From IMG/VR virus record IMGVR_UViG_3300025154_000271, positions 1 through 35,499 of that record: a DNA stretch of 35,499 nt; one strand, given 5' to 3'. Shown one piece after another: positions 28,671-34,117 of the stretch. This stretch comes from a virus. The first letter of the stretch is position 1; each line of letters begins with the position of its first letter. Made by a program: the position numbers and the translations under genes. The notes beneath the pieces are model-generated. The model was not told the origin of the DNA. It did not search any database and worked only from the letters and a program-made list of their open reading frames with translations.

Positions 28671-29562
28671 GGCGCACCGTCCCCGATATGCCGAGCGCCT
28701 TCAGCGACGCGAGCAGCGAGTCCAGTTCCTCGCGCGAGCACGTCACGACGATGTGCCACGTCGCGATCTCAACCGCGGCGGGAGGCTCCGGTGCTGGCGC
28801 GGACTCTACCACGGGCGCGGCCACGACCTCGGGTTCTGGTTCGGGCGCGAGTGCCGCGATGTTCGCGTTCTTCTGCTCTTCGACCGCACGGGCGACTTCG
28901 GCGCGTGCTACCAGGTCGGCGTTGCGAGCGATCGCGCGGCCCATGTCGAGCGTCGCGAAGAACTCGGACTTCGCATCCACGATGTATTCCAGGTTGAGCG
29001 AATCGAGCGCGGCGTCGTCTTTGGCGATGCCGTCCACGCGGTCTTCGATGGCCTTGAACGCCGCCATGAGGCTGGTGGACTTGAGCGACCACGCGGGGTC
29101 TTCGATGCGCTCGAACGGCACGGCATCGACAAGCGCACCGGCGTACTCGGCGTAGTGCTTCGCGCACTCGGCACGCTTGGCGGCGCGCTCCTGCTCCTCG
29201 ATAGCCTTCACCTGCGAGTCGATAGCCGCACTCGCCTCACGAACGGGCGCGAGCGTCGTCTTGACCTCGGCCTCGAACGCGGTGTACTCCGCAAGGTAGC
29301 GGCTCTTGATGTCCTTGCGCTTCTGCTCGACGGACGTCACGAGGCTGTTGAGCCACGCGCGGTCCTTCTTCGCTTGCGGCAGGTACTCCGGCGTCACCTC
29401 GATTCCCGAGTACATCTCGACGATGCCCGCGATGCGAGCGCGCACCGCCTCGAAGTTCGCGACGATCGGGCCGCCCGGCGTGAACTGCGTGATGGCGAAC
29501 TCGGCGTCCTCGACCACCTCGGCCGGGACAGGCTCCGGCTCCCTGCGCTTTGCGGTTGCCAT
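28663..29562 (-). CDS. DUF1351-like coiled-coil recombination accessory protein
   Basis: The 299-aa protein starts at ATG 29560-29562 behind GAGGGGAG. Residues 25-150 (VANFEAVRARIAGIVEMYSG, PQAKKDRAWLNSLVTSVEQK, KSRYLAEYTAFEAEVK) match the DUF1351 pattern: a long helical protein usually encoded beside phage annealing proteins. A Pro/Glu/Ala linker (near 245-275) precedes a short C-terminal alpha/beta domain (TWHIVVTCSREELDSLLASL). It is the first gene after P2 and overlaps the ERF gene. It probably assists ERF; no activity is known from the sequence. Confidence 0.8.
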   Translation of the reverse strand: MATAKRREPEPVPAEVVEDAEFAITQFTPGGPIVANFEAVRARIAGIVEMYSGIEVTPEYLPQAKKDRAWLNSLVTSVEQKRKDIKSRYLAEYTAFEAEVKTTLAPVREASAAIDSQVKAIEEQERAAKRAECAKHYAEYAGALVDAVPFERIEDPAWSLKSTSLMAAFKAIEDRVDGIAKDDAALDSLNLEYIVDAKSEFFATLDMGRAIARNADLVARAEVARAVEEQKNANIAALAPEPEPEVVAAPVVESAPAPEPPAAVEIATWHIVVTCSREELDSLLASLKALGISGTVRRG

Positions 29563-29595
29563 GCGATTCTCCCCTCGCTCGGTTGCGTACACCTA

Positions 29596-29624
29596 ATACT
29601 AGCGCGTTGCGGCGCGTGGTGCAA
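29596..29624 (-). promoter_or_regulatory. Promoter P2 (recombination operon)
   Basis: On the minus strand TTGCAC (29619-29624), 17 bases, TAGTAT (29596-29601). The downstream bases TAGGT and a CGAG-GGGGA ribosome leader closely match P1 near 32.5 kb. It lies in the 66-bp gap between the methyltransferase stop and the DUF1351 gene, whose ATG is about 26 bases after the predicted start site. Confidence 0.7.
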
Positions 29625-29628
29625 GTGA

Positions 29629-30275
29629 TTAGAACAGGCGTCCGCCCTCTAGGGCTTCCATTGCTTCACACACGGCGAGCGACAGCAGGTACGGCACGAC
29701 AGCGCGTTCGGCAGCCCCGGAGATACCCTGGGTTCCCGTCTTGGCCCCACGCGGCGCACGCTCGTGGCATGGATCCCCGTTCTTACACATCGGGTTGAAC
29801 GTCAGGCCGGCGGGGAAGTGACCCCATAGGTCAGTGGGCTTCATGCGTGTTTGACCGTACTGGCAGTAGGTAACTGTTACGCGAGGAAGCCCGGCCACGC
29901 ACGGCAGCTTGCGAAGTACGCCGCGAGGGTTCTCCATGATCCACGCCCTCGGTCCCAGCCCGGCGATAAGCCGGACTGTGTGGGCGACTACTTCTTGCGA
30001 CAACCGCGCGTGCTCGGTATTAGGAACATACGCCCGCGCCCCACCAGTCCAGTGATGTCCGATGCTGGCAACGCTAAACGCTTCGCATGGCGGGCTGGCC
30101 CAGATGAAGTCGAACGGACCGAACCGTGCAAGATCATCGACGGAGAGCGCCAGGATGTTCGCTGTAATCGTGCAACCGAAGCGGGGGTCGATGTCCGAAG
30201 TAATCACAGCGTGGCCTCGGTCGCGGAACGCCGCTGACCCCCCCCGAGCCCCGAGAATAGGTCGAGGATTCTCAC
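29629..30275 (-). pseudogene. DNA (cytosine-5) methyltransferase, frameshifted at a G8 tract
   Basis: A GTG at 30273-30275 behind GAGGGTGACGGC starts RILDLFSGLGGG, the AdoMet-binding motif I of C5 methyltransferases. After eight Gs (30238-30245) the frame is lost and stops early. One frame over it continues SAAFRDRGHAVITSDIDPRF and then IWASPPCEAFSVAS with the catalytic Cys (motif IV), WIMENPRG (ENV-type motif VI) and PRVTVTYCQYGQTRMKPTDL. With one more G the frame would be intact, about 215 aa. The enzyme would protect phage DNA from restriction. It could be phase-variable, broken or misread. A GTG at 30205-30207 could start a shorter product, but this would lack motif I. Confidence 0.8.
30238..30245 (-). 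repeat. G8 homopolymer in the methyltransferase gene
   Basis: Eight Gs on the minus strand lie exactly where the reading frame breaks, between motif I (DLFSGLGG) and SAAFRDRG. Such tracts slip in replication and are also error-prone in sequencing. Confidence 0.85.
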
Positions 30276-30448
30276 GCCGTCACCCTCACGCGATCAGCCG
30301 GCACCGTGAACCAGCGATGCACCCACACGGCCCCCATGCGCTCCTGCGTCATGACGGTCACGACGTCCCCATCGCATCGGTACACGACGCCGGGTAGCCA
30401 CCTCGCGCGGCGTAGCGGCTTGACCTGCACGTGCGTCCCCTCGGTCAC
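30272..30448 (-). CDS. Hypothetical 58-aa beta-rich protein
   Basis: A GTG at 30446-30448 behind AAGGAGGGGTGAGCT opens this gene, and its TGA overlaps the methyltransferase GTG as GTGA. The product starts MTEGTHVQVKPLRRARWLPG, continues VVYRCDGDVVTVMTQERMGA and ends PADRVRVTA, resembling a small SH3-like barrel. No family is assigned. Ribosome site and coupling are strong evidence that it is real. Confidence 0.6.
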   Translation of the reverse strand: MTEGTHVQVKPLRRARWLPGVVYRCDGDVVTVMTQERMGAVWVHRWFTVPADRVRVTA

Positions 30449-30451
30449 AGC

Positions 30452-30628
30452 TCACCCCTCCTTGCGTGCTGGGCGCCCAGGCTTGCCGGGAGTGAACGCC
30501 GCGACGCTCTCGGGCGACACGTCCCAATGCGAGCCGATCTTGTACGCCACGATGCGCCCAGACGCGATGTGCTGCTTCACGCGCTGCGAACTCACGCCGA
30601 GCACTCGTGCGGCTTCTGCTACGGTCAC
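30452..30628 (-). CDS. Excisionase/MerR-type helix-turn-helix protein
   Basis: The GTG at 30626-30628 is behind GGAGGACAA. The 58-aa protein reads MTVAEAARVLGVSSQRVKQH, then IASGRIVAYKIGSHWDVS, the pattern of the HTH_17/excisionase fold: helix-turn-helix plus a wing. It would bind DNA as a small regulator. With no integrase in the window, a role in transcription is more likely than excision. Confidence 0.72.
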   Translation of the reverse strand: MTVAEAARVLGVSSQRVKQHIASGRIVAYKIGSHWDVSPESVAAFTPGKPGRPARKEG

Positions 30629-30843
30629 TTGTCCTCCAGTCGTAGGAATACGGTCACGTCGCGTCCCTCGTGGTCGAGGAACCACGCTGCGTGCGTGTAT
30701 GGGGAAGAGGCCGCATCGAACGCCACGAGCCTGTCAGCGGACTCCAGGATGGCGCTCCATGCCGCCTTCAGGTCGCCGCCCATCGTCTCGCCGTTGACGC
30801 GCATGGCGGTGGGGTCGAGATACGCGAGGGCTGACGGCTTCAT
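30625..30843 (-). CDS. Hypothetical 72-aa protein
   Basis: The ATG at 30841-30843 is behind GAGGGCATC and overlaps the previous stop, so the longer frame is rejected. The product starts MKPSALAYLDPTAMRVNGET and ends GRDVTVFLRLEDK. It looks like a small alpha/beta protein, with no known motif. Confidence 0.55.
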   Translation of the reverse strand: MKPSALAYLDPTAMRVNGETMGGDLKAAWSAILESADRLVAFDAASSPYTHAAWFLDHEGRDVTVFLRLEDK

Positions 30844-31301
30844 GATGCCCTCGCAATCGCCCTTGAGAGGGCCCCACGATACCGCCACCACTGGCGCGCT
30901 GCTTCTAGCTTCTGGTCTTCGATGTGCTGCGTGCATGGGTTCGGCTTCCGCGCAGGCTCGAGCGACCGACAGGTTGTTGGCCGGGAGTCATCGGGTAGAG
31001 CGCACCCATCCGCGAACAAGAACAGGCAGTGTCCGCCCCATGTGGCGCACTCAACGGGGTCGCAGGGATCGGTGTCATGCCGCGGTCTGACGAATCGTCC
31101 TTCGCTGCCATCGGGGACTGAGGGGCAATACCCCTCCCAGTGATCCACAATCCACATCCCCGAAGCGAACGCTGCCACGAGTGCAGTCTCGATTTCTACG
31201 GCGGTGAATCCGAAGTCACGCGGGAACGTTATGCCCGAGGCACCCTTGCAGCACACACCGCCGCATTCGGCACAGACGGTGTGATCCACGTAGTCGCTCA
31301 C
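30840..31301 (-). CDS. YkgJ-like cysteine-cluster protein
   Basis: The 153-aa protein has Cys groups in the order CAECGGVCCKG (residues 10-20), CDPVECATWGGHCLFLFADG (79-98), then TTCR and a final PCTQH. The CC-x-G, GHC-x-FL, G-C-L, RP-x-x-CR pattern is that of YkgJ-type proteins, which bind zinc or an iron-sulfur cluster. The GTG start (31299-31301) is behind GAGGGGGCGAA. Its role in phages is unknown. Confidence 0.75.
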   Translation of the reverse strand: MSDYVDHTVCAECGGVCCKGASGITFPRDFGFTAVEIETALVAAFASGMWIVDHWEGYCPSVPDGSEGRFVRPRHDTDPCDPVECATWGGHCLFLFADGCALPDDSRPTTCRSLEPARKPNPCTQHIEDQKLEAARQWWRYRGALSRAIARAS

Positions 31302-31471
31302 TTCGCCCCCTCGACCGCCGCGATGATGGCCTGCGTGGCCTGGTTCATCGCACGGATGATGAGGACGGTGGCGGTGCCGGTCGTCAGCATCCCAAGCGGT
31401 CCCGCCGCTCGGATAGCCGCGTCCTCCGTCTTGTCGAGCGCGTCAAGCCACGACTTCACTGCGGGGCTCAT
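31298..31471 (-). CDS. Small 57-aa protein with hydrophobic helix
   Basis: The ATG at 31469-31471 overlaps the repeat gene's TGA as ATGA, with GAGGACGTGACACG in front. The product starts MSPAVKSWLDALDKTEDAAI, then GMLTTGTATVLIIRAMNQAT. The hydrophobic C-terminal half may associate with the membrane. The longer frame upstream only runs through the minisatellite and is rejected. Confidence 0.5.
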   Translation of the reverse strand: MSPAVKSWLDALDKTEDAAIRAAGPLGMLTTGTATVLIIRAMNQATQAIIAAVEGAK

Positions 31472-32304
31472 CGTGTCACGTCCTCGATGTAGCCGAGCAG
31501 GATACGCCCATTCGCGCTCCGTGCCGCGCTCCGTGCCGCGCTCCGTGCCGCGCTCCATGCCGCGCTCCATGCCGCGTCCTTCGCCGCGCTCTCTGCCGCG
31601 CTCTCTGCCGCGCTCCGTGCCGCGCTCCATGCCGCGCTCCATGCCGCGCTCCATGCCGCGCTCCATGCCGCGTCCTTCGCCGCGCTCTCTGCCGCGCTCT
31701 CTGCCGCGCTCCGTGCCGCGCTCCATGCCGCGCTCCATGCCGCGCTCTCTGCCGCGCTCCATGCCGCGCTCTCTGCCGCGCTCTCTGCCGCGCTCCATGC
31801 CGCGCTCCATGCCGCGTCCTTCGCCGCGCTCTCTGCCGCGCTCCATGCCGCGCTCCATGCCGCGTCCTTCGCCGCGCTCTCTGCCGCGCTCCATGCCGCG
31901 TCATCAAGGAAACCGAGCGAGTAGGCACGAACGGCGTTGATGCACTCGCCCACACGCGGGTCGCCGGTGTTGTGCAGGACGGACTCAGCGAACAGCGTCC
32001 CGAGCCAACGCAGGTCGTACTCGTCGAGTGAGATGAGGCGCTTGGTCAATCGGATGCGCTCAGCCACGCACTTGTCGCCAGCGTCCGTGACACCCTCGGC
32101 CTCGCACTCCCACACCTCAAGCGGCAGGAACTCGTCGCTGCCAGCGAAGAGCCACGCGCAAACCTGCTCTAGCGTGGCGATGTGCCACCCGCGCTTGCAG
32201 GCTTTCGTGTCGGTGATGCGCCGCGTCCAGCGGTTCGGACGATAGGTGTACGTCCCGCCGTGGCACGCCTTGTGACCGACGGAGAGAATCTTGTAGTAGA
32301 TCAT
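31468..32304 (-). CDS. WSAA-repeat protein with N-terminal DUF7666-like domain
   Basis: The 278-aa protein starts at ATG 32302-32304 behind GAGGAGGAGTCGCG. The N-terminal 130 residues (MIYYKILSVGHKACHGGTYT, GWHIATLEQVCAWLF, LPLEVWECEAEGV) resemble a family of short phage proteins that sense or bind an unknown ligand. Residues about 136-265 consist of tetrapeptide units AWSA, AESA, ARSA and AKDA, about 32 of them, predicted to be helical. A closing NGRILLGYIEDVTR follows. Alanine-rich repeats of this type recur in phage genomes; their function is unknown to me. Confidence 0.72.
   Translation of the reverse strand: MIYYKILSVGHKACHGGTYTYRPNRWTRRITDTKACKRGWHIATLEQVCAWLFAGSDEFLPLEVWECEAEGVTDAGDKCVAERIRLTKRLISLDEYDLRWLGTLFAESVLHNTGDPRVGECINAVRAYSLGFLDDAAWSAAESAAKDAAWSAAWSAAESAAKDAAWSAAWSAAESAAESAAWSAAESAAWSAAWSAARSAAESAAESAAKDAAWSAAWSAAWSAAWSAARSAAESAAESAAKDAAWSAAWSAARSAARSAARSANGRILLGYIEDVTR
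31514..31900. repeat. 12-bp minisatellite of about 32 units
   Basis: Direct 12-bp units alternate among four forms: GCGCTCCATGCC, GCGCTCTCTGCC, GCGCTCCGTGCC and GCGTCCTTCGCC (plus strand). Larger blocks of several units recur in the same order (for example around 31560-31620 and 31675-31715), showing block duplication. None of the units makes a stop in any minus frame, so all three frames are open across it. Confidence 0.95.
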
Positions 32305-32489
32305 CGCGACTCCTCCTCGGCGTAGATGTCCGTCCACACGCGCCACGCGCAATCCTCGGTCGTCTCATCGCCGCAGGAGGCGTGACATGAGTCCTTGAGC
32401 GGGCATTCGTCGGCTTCCACGAGCAGCGTCGCGAGACGCATCCCCGCGCGTTCGTGCGCTTCGAGTGTGGCGGTGTCTACCTCGTCCAT
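32301..32489 (-). CDS. Small 62-aa protein, first gene after P1
   Basis: The ATG at 32487-32489 is behind GAGGGGATGATGGACG. The acidic product starts MDEVDTATLEAHERAGMRLA and contains CPLKDSCHASCGDETTEDC (Cys at about 29, 35, 39 and 47), perhaps a metal site. It is the first gene of the early region and is probably made in quantity. No family is recognised. Confidence 0.6.
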   Translation of the reverse strand: MDEVDTATLEAHERAGMRLATLLVEADECPLKDSCHASCGDETTEDCAWRVWTDIYAEEESR

Positions 32490-32527
32490 CGTCCATCATC
32501 CCCTCGTTCGGTGTACCTTGCGACCTA

Positions 32528-32556
32528 ATCCTAGCACCACCGTATGACACGCGCAA
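32528..32556 (-). promoter_or_regulatory. Promoter P1 (early operon)
   Basis: On the minus strand TTGCGC (32551-32556), 17 bases, TAGGAT (32528-32533), then TAGGT. It stands in the 150-bp gap between the late terminator and the first early gene. The start site should be near 32520, giving a leader of about 30 bases. Sequence around the -10 and leader matches P2. Confidence 0.7.
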
Positions 32557-32579
32557 GGGTTTACCGCAAGTATTTGTGG

Positions 32580-32613
32580 CAAAGGGAAACGGCCCCCGCC
32601 GAAGCAGGGGCCG
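32580..32613 (-). terminator. Rho-independent terminator of the late operon
   Basis: On the minus strand a 10-bp stem, CGGCCCCTGC / GCGGGGGCCG, is closed by a TTCG loop and followed by TTTCCCTTT. The cUUCGg loop is an exceptionally stable form often used in terminators. It lies 27 bp past the holin stop and just before P1. Confidence 0.88.
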
Positions 32614-32640
32614 CGCGTTACGATGATGGTGCGGGTTGCG

Positions 32641-32877
32641 TCAGGCCGCGGCCTTCTGCTCCTTGTGATACTTCGCGTACTCCTTGACGACGGTGGCACC
32701 GGCCGCGATCGCGCCGACGGCACCGGCCGCAAGAGCGACCACGAGCGCGAACGGCAGGACGAACGCGCCTGCCTCCACCCAAGCCGCCGCAAGCGCGCCG
32801 AGGAACACGACGGCCACGCCGAGGAACGACTCCGCCGCCGTCCAAAGCGCACGTTTCCGAACGTCTACCCAGTCCAT
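32641..32877 (-). CDS. Holin, two transmembrane helices
   Basis: The 78-aa protein has a charged N-terminus, two hydrophobic helices (FLGVAVVFLGALAAAW near 18-33, and FVLPFALVVALAAGAVGAIA near 39-58) and a basic tail (EYAKYHKEQKAAA), the layout of a class II, r1t-like holin. It follows the amidase and a small membrane protein and is the last gene before the terminator. It would open the membrane for the amidase. The ATG is behind GGAGGCACAC. Confidence 0.78.
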   Translation of the reverse strand: MDWVDVRKRALWTAAESFLGVAVVFLGALAAAWVEAGAFVLPFALVVALAAGAVGAIAAGATVVKEYAKYHKEQKAAA

Positions 32878-32889
32878 GTGTGCCTCCTT

Positions 32890-33120
32890 CTAGTGTACGA
32901 GTTGCCCGGCAAGAAAGTAGATCGCGGTAAGTGCCCCGCCGAGCGTGGCCGTGGTGACGCCCCAGAGCATCACCATCCAGTTCGGCAGACGATCGACTCG
33001 CTTGTACAAGATGCCCACGTCCTCCTTGATGTTCGTGATCTCAGCGTTTGCGACCTGGAGCAATCCGCACGGCTCGATGTGGTCGGTAGCCCTACGTCCG
33101 AAGTCCTCTGGCGCCGTCAT
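32890..33120 (-). CDS. Small membrane protein, XhlA-like lysis accessory
   Basis: The ATG at 33118-33120 overlaps the amidase TGA as ATGA. The 76-aa protein has a helical N-terminal part (LLQVANAEITNIKEDVGILY, a likely coiled coil) and one C-terminal transmembrane helix (MVMLWGVTTATLGGALTAIY). This resembles XhlA hemolysin proteins, which act with holins. The longer frame to 33360 is rejected because it antiparallels the amidase gene. Confidence 0.68.
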   Translation of the reverse strand: MTAPEDFGRRATDHIEPCGLLQVANAEITNIKEDVGILYKRVDRLPNWMVMLWGVTTATLGGALTAIYFLAGQLVH

Positions 33121-34106
33121 GACGCCTCCCCGACTATCCCGGCGATGCGGTCGTACTTCGCGGCCTTCTTGGCGAGCGTCGGGTCTGTCGATGGCTTGGC
33201 GAGCACTCCGAGCCCGAACAGCGGCCCCTCTAGCGTCCAGGTCGGCGCACCCTCGGTCGCAGACGTCGAGTAGAGATGGTCGCCGCCCGACAGCAGGCGG
33301 TGCATGGTCGCGCCGCTTCCGACGGGATGCACCATCACGAGCACGCCCTGGTCGGGCCAACCCGCCGGGAGCACATCGTCCGCGACGTACAGGTGCTTGC
33401 CGTTGAGGTAGAGCTGATGCAGCGGTATGGTGCCGCCCGGCGCGAGATCGTACACGCCGTCGTAGGTGTACCCCGCCCCGTCCGCAGAAGCCTGCTGCTC
33501 ACGGCTCACGGCAAGCACGTAGTCCTTGCCCTTGTGGAAGCGGTGCAGTCCGACGAATCCGAGCGTCGGTATCGCGGGCACGAGCATATCGTCTCCTCCT
33601 GTCATTCCTGCGACCGCGCTCCAGATGGTCCGGGCGATCGTCTCGTGGTTCGCGTCGATCCACGCGCGGTCTGCATCGTTGGTCATCATCCCGACTTCGA
33701 GGATGAACGCATCTTCGTTCCCGGCGTCACGTACCGCGTTCAGGAGGCCGTAGTAGCCTGAGAGCGCCGCCGTGTAGTTGTCCAGGTGCCAGCCCCCCGG
33801 CCACCCCGCGGCGTTGTACGCGGCCTTCCAGCGCTGCGCGAGCACCTGTCCCGCGCTGTTACGGTAGCCGACGCTCGCCCCGCGTATAGCGCGGTTGGTC
33901 GAACCGTCGCCGTGGACGGCCACGAAGGCATCCCCGGCGTACTTCGAGTCCGGCTCATCGGCGTCGATGACGAGGCATTCCCAACCAGGCGGCGTGAGCG
34001 CATAGAGCCACGCACACACGTCCCACGTCATCTGCTGCTCGCCCGCGGTGCCGGTAGCGCCCGTGGTGCGACCGACGTGTCCAGCCTGTGCTACGAGTCG
34101 GAGCAT
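33117..34106 (-). CDS. Endolysin: N-acetylmuramoyl-L-alanine amidase with DUF5648 repeats
   Basis: The 329-aa lysin has an Amidase_3 zinc domain (residues 1-165): AGHVG with His10, GEQQ with Glu23, VHGDGS with His65 and LEVGMMTN with catalytic Glu137. After a linker, three DUF5648-type repeats follow, from about residue 183 (LHRFHKGKDYV, LHQLYLNGKHLYV, MHRLLSGGDHLYS). These probably bind cell-wall sugars or peptides. It is placed directly upstream of the holin genes and after the last tail gene. The start (34104-34106) is behind GGGAGGTCGCAT. No signal peptide is seen, so export needs the holin. Confidence 0.9.
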   Translation of the reverse strand: MLRLVAQAGHVGRTTGATGTAGEQQMTWDVCAWLYALTPPGWECLVIDADEPDSKYAGDAFVAVHGDGSTNRAIRGASVGYRNSAGQVLAQRWKAAYNAAGWPGGWHLDNYTAALSGYYGLLNAVRDAGNEDAFILEVGMMTNDADRAWIDANHETIARTIWSAVAGMTGGDDMLVPAIPTLGFVGLHRFHKGKDYVLAVSREQQASADGAGYTYDGVYDLAPGGTIPLHQLYLNGKHLYVADDVLPAGWPDQGVLVMVHPVGSGATMHRLLSGGDHLYSTSATEGAPTWTLEGPLFGLGVLAKPSTDPTLAKKAAKYDRIAGIVGEAS

Positions 34107-34117
34107 ATGCGACCTCC

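Noticed and set aside
31514-31900. Possible CRISPR array
   Set aside because: Units are 12 bp with no spacers between them, and no cas genes are present. It is a coding minisatellite.
31298-31955. Alternative minus frames (ERGRERG and RHGARQRA types) and a plus frame (PRSMPRS) across the minisatellite
   Set aside because: The 12-bp unit has no stop in any of these frames, so they stay open by construction. Only the AWSA frame links to a protein-like N-terminus with a strong ribosome site.
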